Shown: in pieces, positions 8,441-17,230 of the stretch
Position numbering within the stretch: position 1 is the first letter of the stretch
Layout: each line of letters opens with the position of its first letter
From: Chloroflexota bacterium
GTDB lineage: Bacteria; Chloroflexota; Anaerolineae; DUEN01
Assembly (NCBI GenBank): GCA_013152435.1
Contig: JAADGJ010000115.1
Coordinates: forward strand, 1 to 39,329
Length of the DNA stretch: 39,329 nucleotides
Reading direction: 5' to 3'
Program-made: the position numbers and the translations under genes
Notes under the pieces: generated by a model
The model's database searches: none
Told to the model about the DNA's origin: nothing
The model's input: only the letters and a program-made list of their open reading frames with translations

Positions 8441-9249
8441 AGCACCAATACTTCCTCCTCGATGGCTTTTTGAATCTCTCGCGCAACCTCGATCAGAGCA
8501 GGATCGAGTTCATCCCGCGGGTAAGGTAGTTCGATCTCAAAAATGTCTCGGATCGTCGATTCGGGAGGAGCGGTCATGACCGCCACCCGTTGGCCAAGGA
8601 GCACCGCTTCCCGGATGTCATGCGTGACATAGATGAAGGTCTTCCCAGTCTCCTGCCAGATATCTACCAGCTCTTGTTGTAGAAAACGTCGGGCTTGAGC
8701 GTCTAAAGCGGCAAAGGGCTCGTCCATCAGAAGAATACGAGGATCAACCGCCAAGGCGCGTGCGATCTGCACCCGCTGTTTCATGCCCCCCGAAAGCTGA
8801 GAAGGATATTTATGTTCGTGTCCCTGGAGTCCCACCATCCGAATATGACGAGCCACCCGTTCCTTGCGTTCCTCGCGGCTGAACGGCAGGAAACGAAGGC
8901 CAAATTCCACATTTTGATGCACATTCAGCCAATCGAATAAAGGGGTTTCCAGGGATTGGAAGATCATACCCCGCTCACGGCTGGGGCCTCTGACGGGCCC
9001 AGATAGAGTGGTGCGGACTTCGCCATCAGTGGGAGATAGGATCCCCGCGATGATCTTGAGGATTGTGCTCTTGCCACAGCCACTTGGGCCGACGAGCACA
9101 AAGAACTCCTGCGGCCGAATGGAGAGCGTCACATTCTTGATCACCCAAGTGGCCTGGGGATGGCTGTCCTCGTAGACCTTTCCGACGCCCACCAATTCCA
9201 CGCCTTCAGCGTTAGGGCTTGAATCGGCGAGACCCGTTCTTTCCGTCAT
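8425..9249 (-). CDS. ABC transporter ATP-binding protein, SsuB/TauB type
   Basis: A 274-residue nucleotide-binding subunit. Visible motifs are Walker A GPSGCGKST (about residue 54), the Q-loop in MIFQ, signature LSGGMKQR, Walker B ILLMDEPFAALD and the switch histidine in VTHD. The class fits nitrate/sulfonate/taurine importers. It lies 8 bp downstream of the phosphohydrolase gene and overlaps the permease gene, so the three are clearly cotranscribed. The C-terminal 40 residues are acidic and helical and show no regulatory domain. Confidence 0.95.
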   Translation of the reverse strand: MTERTGLADSSPNAEGVELVGVGKVYEDSHPQATWVIKNVTLSIRPQEFFVLVGPSGCGKSTILKIIAGILSPTDGEVRTTLSGPVRGPSRERGMIFQSLETPLFDWLNVHQNVEFGLRFLPFSREERKERVARHIRMVGLQGHEHKYPSQLSGGMKQRVQIARALAVDPRILLMDEPFAALDAQARRFLQQELVDIWQETGKTFIYVTHDIREAVLLGQRVAVMTAPPESTIRDIFEIELPYPRDELDPALIEVAREIQKAIEEEVLVLWHRQ

Positions 9250-9257
9250 CGTCTCAC

Positions 9258-11180
9258 TTAATCCCCCAGGAAATCCCAGAGTACGCCACCCTCTGCATGG
9301 ACAGGGCCGCTAATTCCCAGCAGATGGGCAAAGGTTGGAGCAACATCTGTCAGGCGATGGGGGTAACTGCGGCGATATCCCGAGCGTATCCCCGCCCCTC
9401 CCCAGAAGCTCATGGAGCTATTCTCATACGTCTTGTATCGCGCTGTAGGAAGATACGGTGTGTGATGCCCGACGACCAACTCGAGCGGCATCACGATGCC
9501 AGCCCCCACCCGTTCTGGCCGCAATCGCGCGCTCCGAAGAGAGTCTATCATTCCGTCCCATGTACTGTAGCCTGGTCGCAGGAAGAACACCACATCCCCT
9601 ACTCGCTCAGCCGAAGCCCCGCTCAGGCATAGATCCTCCCGCCGACAGGCCAGCTGGATCACGGGATCGCCCGTCTCTGGATCGCGGATCGCGTACAGCG
9701 CGTCGATGATCCTCTGTCGAACAGCCTCATAATCCCTTCGGGGGACGATCCCCTCCGGCTCTCGCCCCTCTAGATTGACCCAAATGTGCTGAGGGTCAAG
9801 GTAAGGAACAGCGAGCGATCGATTTATGTTAATTCGATAGGTGCCTGCTTCCGCGTCCCAGTCATACTGCACCAGTTGCGCCGCGCGAAGAGCCTCTACG
9901 ATGGAAACATACCGCCAGCATGGTAGGGCGCCATGATCGGAGAGGACCGCGATGGTGGTTTCACCGTCGTCGAAAGCGGAAATCATGTTGCCCACCAACT
10001 CATCGACGACACGGTACGCTTGGGCGTAGAAGTCCCAGGCATCCTTCCTGAGCTTGGGGGTGCTGTACGGGACATCCTCATCCAGGTACCCGAGCAGCGT
10101 ATGATTTATCAGATCGATCAGGTGGAAGTGAAGGAAGAGAAGATCGAACCCTCGCGTGGATGCCACATGCTCCGCCGCCCGGGTCAGCCATTGGACCTGA
10201 TATCCTGCTTGTTCGAGGATGATCTCGTAGCTCACGTTGGCCGGCCCATAGGAACGTAGCTCCTGGTCTACCGGGACATAGGGGCATTCAAAGCCTTCCA
10301 CATAGGGACCGACCTTGGCGAAAAGTTCAGAGGCCAGCTCCTCCGGGTAGCTCCAGCCGCTGGCGCGCACAACGTCGGTGCAGTATAACTCCAAATGCCG
10401 GGCATCGGAGGAGAGATGGACGAGTTTAAGACGATATACTACTTGGTCCCCAAAAGGCCCTGCTTTTAACCAAGGGCTCCACTCTCCAGGCCGGAGCGTA
10501 CAGAGCCTTTCCCCATCCCGGAGAACGTCCAATGAGCCATAGCTCCCCCCCGCGTCTCGCCGAATCATCACATGCAGCCGCTCCTGGAAGCCCGCCGAGC
10601 TATCGCCAATGGTGATCTCATCCCAGAGCAGACCATCCGGCTTTGGCTTCGGGCTGAGGCTCACGTAGGATATCTGAGCGGTGGGAAGGGTAAGCTTTGT
10701 GTGAACAGGCTCTCCGGTGGCGAAAACCCGAGACTTCGACACACGCCATGGTTCTCCGCCCGGCGTTACACCGCCCAGCACGATCTGCTGTTCATGCAAC
10801 GATGGCCATCCTGTGGGATAGTTAAGAACAGCGGAAGAGAGGCCTTGGCGTGCAGCAGTTGTCCAGATAAGCTCCGCCTGAGAGCTGGTGGCTTGCTTAT
10901 TGCGAAGAGGGTCATGCTCGCCGGCCATCATCGGCTCGCCAGGGAGATGGGAGGTGAAGCTGAAGATGCCGTGAGTGGCCGGCTCCGCCCCGCTGGCGAT
11001 GGTAGTCCAATTTGTGGGGGTATCCGCAGGAATCGAAGGCAAGGCCTCAGCAACTACACCCCGCTCCATATGCCGCTTCAAATGCGGCATTAGGCCTTGG
11101 TCTATGAACCGCAAGGCCAGGGATAGCATAGCGCCGTCGATCCCAACGAGTATGACTCTCCTCACGCGCCGTTTGGCCAC
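9258..11180 (-). CDS. Alkaline-phosphatase-superfamily phosphohydrolase/phosphodiesterase
   Basis: A 640-residue protein starting at GTG 11180 behind a clear AGGAGG. The metal-binding core is visible: GIDGA (Asp15), the nucleophile region TPTNWTTIASG, then HGIFSF, a mid-protein HFHLIDLINH, SDHGA, and the last metal histidine in VGHHTPY, followed by a SMSFWGGAGI segment. This is the pattern of type I phosphodiesterase/nucleotide pyrophosphatase-like members with a threonine nucleophile (related to uncharacterised AP-superfamily phosphohydrolases). No signal peptide is seen, so it is probably cytoplasmic. Its place between binding protein and ATPase suggests that it processes the imported substrate, perhaps a phosphate ester, phosphodiester or phosphonate. 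That is inference. Confidence 0.85.
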   Translation of the reverse strand: MAKRRVRRVILVGIDGAMLSLALRFIDQGLMPHLKRHMERGVVAEALPSIPADTPTNWTTIASGAEPATHGIFSFTSHLPGEPMMAGEHDPLRNKQATSSQAELIWTTAARQGLSSAVLNYPTGWPSLHEQQIVLGGVTPGGEPWRVSKSRVFATGEPVHTKLTLPTAQISYVSLSPKPKPDGLLWDEITIGDSSAGFQERLHVMIRRDAGGSYGSLDVLRDGERLCTLRPGEWSPWLKAGPFGDQVVYRLKLVHLSSDARHLELYCTDVVRASGWSYPEELASELFAKVGPYVEGFECPYVPVDQELRSYGPANVSYEIILEQAGYQVQWLTRAAEHVASTRGFDLLFLHFHLIDLINHTLLGYLDEDVPYSTPKLRKDAWDFYAQAYRVVDELVGNMISAFDDGETTIAVLSDHGALPCWRYVSIVEALRAAQLVQYDWDAEAGTYRININRSLAVPYLDPQHIWVNLEGREPEGIVPRRDYEAVRQRIIDALYAIRDPETGDPVIQLACRREDLCLSGASAERVGDVVFFLRPGYSTWDGMIDSLRSARLRPERVGAGIVMPLELVVGHHTPYLPTARYKTYENSSMSFWGGAGIRSGYRRSYPHRLTDVAPTFAHLLGISGPVHAEGGVLWDFLGD

Positions 11181-11308
11181 CTAAACCTCCTACAAGCGAG
11201 TGGACTCATCTGCGAAAGCATGCCATGGGCAATCCAGTCCGTTTCCAAAGACCGCCACACCTAAAAGGGATGATGCGGATCGGAAGATGAGCGAAGTTAG
11301 CACATCAA

Positions 11309-11342
11309 GGTAGGCTCGCGCCGGCCATCGGGCGAGCCTACC
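11309..11342 (-). other. Perfect 11-bp stem-loop after a binding-protein gene
   Basis: GGTAGGCTCGC (11309-11319) and GCGAGCCTACC (11332-11342) pair perfectly around a 12-base loop. It lies 94 bp past the binding-protein stop codon, in the 256-bp gap before the phosphohydrolase gene, with no U tract on the minus strand. A role in differential expression within the operon is likely. Confidence 0.6.
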
Positions 11343-11436
11343 CTCGGCGTCAACGAAACATCTTGCCGGAAGCGTCCCGCGTGGCTCGGTTCGGCCAGGG
11401 TCGATCCCCTGCTCCGGGTGCCTCGAGGGCGCTGGC

Positions 11437-12471
11437 CTAGAGATCCACGCGGTCCGGAGCGACTTTGCGCAAGGGGTCGGGATCGACGAGCTTGTCCACA
11501 TCGATGGGTTTGTCAACGACGTTGCGCTCCACCATAAACTCGGCCAGGCTCTTGAGCATCTCCACCTGGCGCTTCTGCAGGGTCATTTGGTAATTCTCGA
11601 TCTTCATCACCGGCAATATGTCTTCTGCCGCCGCTCCCGTCCTCTTAGCGACGATCTCAGCACCCTCTTCCATGTTCTCGACAAGCCAATCGGTGGCCTC
11701 AACGAGGGCGGCGAGGGAGGCCTCCACCGCTTCCGGATTGTCCTGCAGGAAGTCCTTGTCCACGACGATGTAACCGAGCGTCTGATGCTTGGCTGCTGAA
11801 TCATCCGTGAGGATCGTGATTTCCTCTACATCAGCGAGCTGCTTGGGCCCATCTGCCCAGATCCAGGCGGCATCGATCTGCCCCGAGCGCAATGCGGCCA
11901 CGATCTCGAAAAGGCTGGTGAATTCGACCATCTCAGCGCTCTCGGGCGGGACGCCGTTGATCTCCAGATAGCGGCTGGTAATGTATTCCTGAACCGTGCT
12001 TCGGGCGACGCCTAAGCGCTTGCCACGCAAATCCTCAGGCCCCTTGATGTCACCCCGCACGGCCAGTTTGTGGAAGCCCGGCTCGGGCTCCATAATCACG
12101 GCAACAATGCGGAACTGATCTGCCGGGGCGCGCGTCAGCCCAGCGAAGTCGATCACCACGCCGAAATGCGTCCGGTCCGCAAGCACGGCATCCACAGTGT
12201 CTACCCCAAAGGAGAAAGTCTGTAGCTCTGCGTCCACACCGTGTTTTTCGAAGAACCCTTTTGCCACTGCGACGTCGATCTGCGCCCCCAGGATGAAGCT
12301 GTCCACCCCAAAACGCACCTGATATCGCTCCTGAGGTGGAGCTTGGGATGGGGCTTGGGGCTGAGCTTGGGGTTGGACCTGGGGTTGGATAGGCTGACAC
12401 GCCGTTACGGTTAGCATCACCAGGACCAGGAACACGCCAATGGCTCTGAACGGAAGGAAGGCTCTCATCAT
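11437..12471 (-). CDS. NMT1/SsuA-like ABC substrate-binding lipoprotein
   Basis: A 344-residue protein with a Sec lipoprotein signal (hydrophobic IGVFLVLVMLTVTAC, lipobox Cys25) and a Gln/Pro repeat linker (PQVQPQAQPQ) before the binding domain. The fold signature is that of NMT1/THI5 or SsuA-like binding proteins: IDVAVAKGFFEKHGVDAEL, then LRGKRLGVARSTVQEY and a second lobe with AALRSGQIDAAWIW. Two adjacent ATGs (12471 and 12468) follow AGGAGGT, and either may be used. Known ligands of this family include sulfonates, taurine, nitrate and pyrimidine precursors. The neighbouring phosphohydrolase hints at a phosphorylated ligand, unproven. Confidence 0.9.
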   Translation of the reverse strand: MMRAFLPFRAIGVFLVLVMLTVTACQPIQPQVQPQAQPQAPSQAPPQERYQVRFGVDSFILGAQIDVAVAKGFFEKHGVDAELQTFSFGVDTVDAVLADRTHFGVVIDFAGLTRAPADQFRIVAVIMEPEPGFHKLAVRGDIKGPEDLRGKRLGVARSTVQEYITSRYLEINGVPPESAEMVEFTSLFEIVAALRSGQIDAAWIWADGPKQLADVEEITILTDDSAAKHQTLGYIVVDKDFLQDNPEAVEASLAALVEATDWLVENMEEGAEIVAKRTGAAAEDILPVMKIENYQMTLQKRQVEMLKSLAEFMVERNVVDKPIDVDKLVDPDPLRKVAPDRVDL

Positions 12472-12617
12472 CGTACCTCCTCACGTACGATATGCTGGTG
12501 TGGGAGGCACCAGCCTGCCCCCCACTGGGCGAGCGAGGGCTTTTGCAAACCTGGGGACTGGCCCAGAAAACGGACCCCGGGCGTCTCACTTCTTCTCCCA
12601 AGCCTGGGTGCTCTTCG

Positions 12618-13400
12618 TCACTTTCGCCTGCTGCGTCTCAGGATGTGTTGCGAGATCACGTCCGATCGTGTATAGCTCTCCGAGTAAATGAGGGGACGGC
12701 CGGTTTCGCCATATGCCGTTTGTCTTGTGAAAATCACCGGTGCCCCCTGGGATAACTTCAGTTTCTCGGCGACCCGCTTCGTCGCTCGACGCGCCTCAAT
12801 TGTTGCCCAGGCCGTATCCAAAGTTTCGCCCCAGGCCTCCTGCAGGAATGACCACATATCTTCGCCAAACCGAGAGGGATCCAAGGGAGTGCCATTGATC
12901 TCTTGGGGAAGGTAATCGATCAGATAGATGGCTGGGACATCATCGGCAAGGTAAACTCGAGAGATCTGCCAGAAAGGGATCTCCTCCTCAAAACCGAGGG
13001 CTTGGCGAGCCTGGTCTGCTAATCTGCCGCGAAGCACTTCCCGATACTCGAAATCCGTCATGCGGCTCGTATACCCGGCCTCCCGGATGATCTCCGGAAT
13101 TGGCCTGAGCTCACTCAGGTTGGCCCTGACCAGGCCCGCATTCGCACTGACAAAGGTGCCCACACCCCATCGGCGGATGAGGAGGCCGCTCGCTCGTAGC
13201 TCTTCCAGAGCCTCCCGCACCGTAGCCCGGCTAACCCCCAACAACGCGGCGAGTTGCTGCTCCGACGGTAATCGATCCCCAGGCCGATAACGCTCGCGGA
13301 TGGCCTGCTCGATCCTCCGACGCGTCGCGGCTACTCGCGTGGTGAGCTCGAGCTTTGATTCCTGATCGTCACGATGTAAAAAAGTCCTAGAATGTGCCAT
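12618..13400 (-). CDS. GntR-family (HutC/UTRA) transcriptional regulator
   Basis: A 260-residue regulator. Residues of about 25-90 form the GntR winged helix (RYRPGDRLPSEQQLAALLGV, then SRATVREALEELRASGLL). Residues of about 110-250 form a UTRA ligand domain (FWQISRVYLADDVPAIYLID, ending SESYTRSDVIS). It is the first gene of the operon that continues with binding protein, phosphohydrolase, ATPase and permease, so it very probably senses the transported compound. No good Shine-Dalgarno precedes the ATG at 13400; the promoter lies 44-73 bp upstream. Between the promoter and the ATG is the direct repeat TCAGACG-TCAGACC, a possible operator. Confidence 0.9.
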   Translation of the reverse strand: MAHSRTFLHRDDQESKLELTTRVAATRRRIEQAIRERYRPGDRLPSEQQLAALLGVSRATVREALEELRASGLLIRRWGVGTFVSANAGLVRANLSELRPIPEIIREAGYTSRMTDFEYREVLRGRLADQARQALGFEEEIPFWQISRVYLADDVPAIYLIDYLPQEINGTPLDPSRFGEDMWSFLQEAWGETLDTAWATIEARRATKRVAEKLKLSQGAPVIFTRQTAYGETGRPLIYSESYTRSDVISQHILRRSRRK

Positions 13401-13443
13401 TTTGGAGCCGATTGGTAAGAGGTCTGACGTCTGATCAATTTTG

Positions 13444-13473
13444 ATTATATCACAGAAACGGAAGGGCCGTCAA
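13444..13473 (-). promoter_or_regulatory. Promoter of the gntR-led ABC operon
   Basis: On the minus strand TTGACG (13473-13468) and a perfect TATAAT (13449-13444) are separated by 18 bp. The start would be near 13437, giving a short leader of about 37 nt. The adjoining sequence TGATCAGACGTCAGACC downstream of the -10 contains a 7-bp direct repeat that could bind the regulator. A MITE lies only 8 bp upstream of the target duplication next to this -35. Confidence 0.8.
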
Positions 13474-13488
13474 CAGGAGGCGTTCTTT

Positions 13489-13731
13489 GGTAGTGTATCC
13501 AAAATGTGTGGAAATTCCGCCAGGCCCATCGCAAGCCCACAGGGGAGGTGCGGAGGGACCTCCCTCCGCCAAAACATCCTCTTTTTCCGCTTTGCACCTG
13601 TCCTTTCCCGGCCTGATTCGGGTGGGCAAGGCCGGGCAGGCAAGTGAGGGGCGGAAACCAGGAAGTCTCTTTTGAGGGGCTGCGCCCCTCAAAGCTCCCT
13701 GCTGTATTTCCACCGAAAAAGATACACTACC
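13489..13731. mobile_element. MITE, family B copy 2, complete with target duplication
   Basis: A 243-bp non-coding element with perfect 11-bp inverted ends: GGTAGTGTATC (13489-13499) and GATACACTACC (13721-13731). It is flanked by a perfect 8-bp direct repeat CGTTCTTT at 13481-13488 and 13732-13739. This is the signature of a transposed, non-autonomous element mobilised in trans. The interior is a series of hairpins, for example GAGGGGC-TGC-GCCCCTC and GCGGAGGGA paired with TCCCTCCGC. The 8-bp duplication is compatible with several IS families, and the ends alone do not let me choose. The rest of the gap (13740-13860) holds only a small hairpin after the permease gene. Confidence 0.9.
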
Positions 13732-13860
13732 CGTTCTTTCAGCTAGAATGTCGCCGAGGGGAGATCACATCCGCGGAGAAACAGGGCACCATCGAAGAGC
13801 GCCACAAGCGCTCGCGCCTCATGCAACATCGCTATCTACGCAGGCCCGCTTTCCCTTCGC

Positions 13861-14802
13861 TCACACCCCCTTGAGCGCCCCGGCCGTCAGGCCCGCCACG
13901 AAATACCGCTGCATCAGGAGGAAGACGAACACCACAGGCAGCGTGTTCAGGAAGGAGCCCGCCAGGATCGTGCCGAACGGCGTGAGATAGGGACCATAGA
14001 GAACTGCCACACCCAGATTCACCGTGTAGAGCAGCTTGTCCTGCAACACGATCAAGGGCCACAGATAGTCATTCCAGGCGCCGTTAAACGCCAGGATGCC
14101 CAGAATGCCGAACGCCGGCTTCTGAATCGGCATCACGATCCGCCAGAAGAGCCCGAACTCCGTACACCCATCGATGCGTCCCGCGTCCAGCAGCTCATCC
14201 GGAACGCTCAGCATGTACTGGCGCATGAGGAAGATGAAGAACGGGCTGGCCGCGAACGGCACGATGATCGCCCAGTAGGTGTTCAGCCACTTCAGCTTGG
14301 CCATCTCGATGAACAACGGGACCAGCAGGACCTGGAACGGGAGCATGATGCTCAACAACACGAAGAGGAATCCCGCCTTCTTCAACTTAAAGTCGTACTT
14401 GGCGAACGCGAAACCCGCCAGCGATGAGAGGAAGATACTGAGCAGAGAGCGGGTGATCGCCATGAAGAAGCTGTTGAACATCCACCGCCAGAACGGCAGC
14501 TCCTGAAACAGGTAGCGATAGTTCTCCAAATACAACGGGATAAAGCCCAAGACCATGGTGACCTTGCCCGGGTACAGGTTCGGATCCTTCAGGGTCTTGG
14601 GATAAAAGGTCAAAGGCCAGCTCCAGATCTCGGAGTTGGGCTTGAACGTGGACGCGATCATGTACACGTAGGGTGCAGCTGTGAGGACCACACCGACGAG
14701 CAGCAGGGCATTGATGACGATCGTCAGCACCAGATTCGTGGCGTGCATCCCCAGGGCGAAACGCCGCCTCTCGATACGCCTTTCCACCCGCGTGACTGCC
14801 AT
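13861..14802 (-). CDS. Sugar ABC permease, MalG type
   Basis: A 313-residue membrane protein with six main helices. The EAA loop reads LDAGRIDGCTEFGLFWRIVMP and the C-terminus (AGLTAGALKGV) is typical of MalG/LacG-type permeases. The periplasmic region after helix 1 is longer than usual (KPNSEIWSWPLTFYPKTLKD, then PNLYPGKVTMVLGFIPLYLENY). It lies 3 bp downstream of the MalF-type gene and completes the transporter with the binding protein at 15835-17178. No ATPase gene is present in the operon. Confidence 0.92.
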   Translation of the reverse strand: MAVTRVERRIERRRFALGMHATNLVLTIVINALLLVGVVLTAAPYVYMIASTFKPNSEIWSWPLTFYPKTLKDPNLYPGKVTMVLGFIPLYLENYRYLFQELPFWRWMFNSFFMAITRSLLSIFLSSLAGFAFAKYDFKLKKAGFLFVLLSIMLPFQVLLVPLFIEMAKLKWLNTYWAIIVPFAASPFFIFLMRQYMLSVPDELLDAGRIDGCTEFGLFWRIVMPIQKPAFGILGILAFNGAWNDYLWPLIVLQDKLLYTVNLGVAVLYGPYLTPFGTILAGSFLNTLPVVFVFLLMQRYFVAGLTAGALKGV

Positions 14803-14805
14803 ATC

Positions 14806-15723
14806 TCAATCCTCCCGGAATGCGCCGAAGAAGTACAGGTTGACCGCCGACAGGATGAAGACGATGACGACCAGGCTATAGCCGATCGCCGACGCATACC
14901 CCAGCTTGAAGTACTGGAAGCCCGTGTAGTACAGGTACATGGTCACCGTGAGCGTGGCATCGGAGGGGCCTCCACCGGTGAGCAGGAACGGCTGGGCGAA
15001 CAGGTTGTAGGACCCGATGATGGACTGGATCACCACGAACATGATCACCGGCCGCAGGAGGGGGATCGTCACTCGCGTGAGCACCTGCCAGCGATTGGCC
15101 CCATCGATCATGGCCGCCTCTTTGAGCTCGTTCGGGATCCCTTGCAGCCCGGCCAGGAAGTAAAACGCGTTGAACCCACTCCAGGTCCAGACGCCCAGCA
15201 GGATGATCGCCGGCATAGCCCAACGCGTGGATTGCAGCCAGGGGATCCGCGGCAGCCCGATCATCTCCAGCGCGGTGTTGAGCATACCGTAATCCTTGTT
15301 GAGGACCAACACCCAGATCAGGGAGACGACCACAGCTGAGGTCAACACGGGGAAGAAGAAGGCGACCCGATACAACTGGGTAAACCGCCGCGCGAACCTG
15401 GAATCGAAGGCCAGCGCCAGGGCGAACGCGATGGGAAGCTGGATGAGGACGCTCCCCAACGCGAAATACGTGGTATTCCAGATCGACTTAAGGAAACGAG
15501 GGTCCTCCAGAAGGTTCCTGTAGTTCTTCAGGCCGACCCATTGGGGTGTGCTCAGGCCGGTCTGCTTCTGAAAGCTCAGCAGGAACGCGTAGATGACCGG
15601 GTACAGGGAGAACGCCAGGAAAAGCAGGAAGAAGGGGGCGATAAAGACATAAGGGGCAGCCTTACGCTGCTGATAAAACCACCAGCTTGCGATCCCTCGC
15701 CGCCGCTGTACTTTGACTGCCAC
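14806..15723 (-). CDS. Sugar ABC permease, MalF type
   Basis: A 305-residue inner-membrane protein with six helices. It has the EAA loop KEAAMIDGANRWQVLTRVTI and the usual MalF/UgpA-class features: an N-terminal basic region, PYVFIAPFFLLFLAFSLYPV and a QPFLLTGGGPSDAT loop. It pairs with the MalG-type protein encoded 3 bp downstream. It follows the binding-protein gene by 111 bp, within which a stem-loop lies. The separate chains contrast with the fused permease at 3160-5088. Confidence 0.92.
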   Translation of the reverse strand: MAVKVQRRRGIASWWFYQQRKAAPYVFIAPFFLLFLAFSLYPVIYAFLLSFQKQTGLSTPQWVGLKNYRNLLEDPRFLKSIWNTTYFALGSVLIQLPIAFALALAFDSRFARRFTQLYRVAFFFPVLTSAVVVSLIWVLVLNKDYGMLNTALEMIGLPRIPWLQSTRWAMPAIILLGVWTWSGFNAFYFLAGLQGIPNELKEAAMIDGANRWQVLTRVTIPLLRPVIMFVVIQSIIGSYNLFAQPFLLTGGGPSDATLTVTMYLYYTGFQYFKLGYASAIGYSLVVIVFILSAVNLYFFGAFRED

Positions 15724-15793
15724 TGATCACCTCCAAGGAAACGAATCCGCCATCCCTTGTCTGAAAGGGTCCTCCGGTTCGCCTTATGAACAC

Positions 15794-15825
15794 GGGCCTG
15801 GCGATGCAGATGCACCGCCAGGCCC
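15794..15825 (-). other. Perfect 10-bp stem-loop after a binding-protein gene
   Basis: GGGCCTGGCG (15794-15803) pairs with CGCCAGGCCC (15816-15825). It begins 10 bp past the stop codon of the binding-protein gene and has no U tract on the minus strand. Same position and type as the hairpins at 5218-5249 and 11309-11342. Confidence 0.65.
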
Positions 15826-15834
15826 TCCAACGGA

Positions 15835-17178
15835 TCAACCTGCGATGATGCGATCCACTTCCTCTCGGCAGGCTGCCATGGCCTCCTCCACCGGCATCTT
15901 CGTCTCCTCAGAGAGCACCGGTGTGATCACCAGGCGGCTGAAGGCATCCGTCACCTCGGGCCACCACGGCGAGTTATGCAGCGGCGGCATGTGCGGCGCC
16001 CCCGCCGTGATGAACTCGGCAGGCTTCTGGTTGTGGAAGTACGGATCCTCGAACTGCATGCGCGGGTCATCCCAGGCCGGCTTCCAGGTGGGGAACAGGT
16101 TCTGCATCTCGAATCCGAGCAGCACCCCGTCGTTGGTCAGATTGCAGTAGCGGATGAAGTCCCAGCACACGTCCGCGTACTTGGTCTGCTCCGTGATGCA
16201 GGTGCCCGTGCCGCCGTAGGTGCCGCTCTTGGCGCCAGAGCCATCCTCCCACAGCGGGAAGAGCTGCATCTCCCACTTGCCCTCCAGATCGGCCGCGTTG
16301 TCCTTCATGAAGCCCTGCATCCAGGGGGCCCCCAGGTGGATGGCGAACTCGCCCGCGGTCATCTGGCCATACCAGGCCTGGCCCTCCGCGCGCATCACCA
16401 CGAGGTCATGCACCCACTTCCAATCGGCCAGCATCTTCATGGTCTTGACGCCGCCCTCGTTGTCGAAGGAGGGATTCCCCTCCTCATCGAAGAAGCCGTT
16501 GAAGGCCTGGGCGATCATCCACCAGTAATCCCATCCCGTCGGCGACAGCGAGACCCACTTCTTCCCGGTGGCAGCCACGTAATCCTTGCCCTTCTGGATC
16601 AGCTCCTCCCAGGTGTTGATGGGATACTCGATGCCGGCCTCCTCCAAGAGATCCCAGCGATAGAAGAGGAGACAGGCGTTGAGCTCGTTACCCAGGCCGT
16701 AGTTCTTACCCTGCCAGCTCCACGGGCTGAGCGCCGATCGCTCGTAGAGGTTCTCCTTGTACGGCGCCAGCCAGTCGTTCAAGGGCAAAAAGCCGACGCG
16801 CTCGCCTTTCACGTACTGGCCAAAGCGGGATATCTCGATGTCGGCGATGTCCGGAGCGCCCGTGCCGGCCACCAGCGTGGTCAGCACCTTATCGTGCATC
16901 TCCCGGTAGGCGATCTCCTGCACATCGATCGTGACCTCGGGATGCTCCTCCTTGTATTTCTCGGCCAGCGCGATGTACCATTTGTTTCGGTTCGTCGCGA
17001 ATCCCCAGAACGTGAGATTGATCTCCCCCTTCGTCTCAGCAGGCTTGGCCTCCTCTTTTGCGGGCGCCGCGGGCGCCTGTCCCGAGGGGGCGCAGGCCGC
17101 CAGGACGGTGGCACCGGCCGCCACACCAGCCATGCGCAGAAACTCCCGCCGGCTGAAACGCTTGGCTTCTGAAGACAT
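15835..17178 (-). CDS. Sugar ABC transporter substrate-binding lipoprotein (Tat-exported)
   Basis: A 447-residue family 1 solute-binding protein. The start ATG (17178) follows AAGGAGGG. The signal contains the twin-arginine motif FSRREFLRMAG and the lipobox LAAC, then an Ala/Pro/Lys/Glu-rich spacer. The mature part shows the family opening INLTFWGFATNRNKWY and the ExYKEEHPEVTIDVQE segment. It delivers a sugar to the MalF/MalG-type permeases downstream. Regulation is probably by the LacI protein encoded upstream. Ligand identity cannot be assigned. Confidence 0.92.
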   Translation of the reverse strand: MSSEAKRFSRREFLRMAGVAAGATVLAACAPSGQAPAAPAKEEAKPAETKGEINLTFWGFATNRNKWYIALAEKYKEEHPEVTIDVQEIAYREMHDKVLTTLVAGTGAPDIADIEISRFGQYVKGERVGFLPLNDWLAPYKENLYERSALSPWSWQGKNYGLGNELNACLLFYRWDLLEEAGIEYPINTWEELIQKGKDYVAATGKKWVSLSPTGWDYWWMIAQAFNGFFDEEGNPSFDNEGGVKTMKMLADWKWVHDLVVMRAEGQAWYGQMTAGEFAIHLGAPWMQGFMKDNAADLEGKWEMQLFPLWEDGSGAKSGTYGGTGTCITEQTKYADVCWDFIRYCNLTNDGVLLGFEMQNLFPTWKPAWDDPRMQFEDPYFHNQKPAEFITAGAPHMPPLHNSPWWPEVTDAFSRLVITPVLSEETKMPVEEAMAACREEVDRIIAG

Positions 17179-17230
17179 CTCAATCCCTCCTTGCTATTTC
17201 AAATGGGAAATCACTGGAAGGCATCCGATG

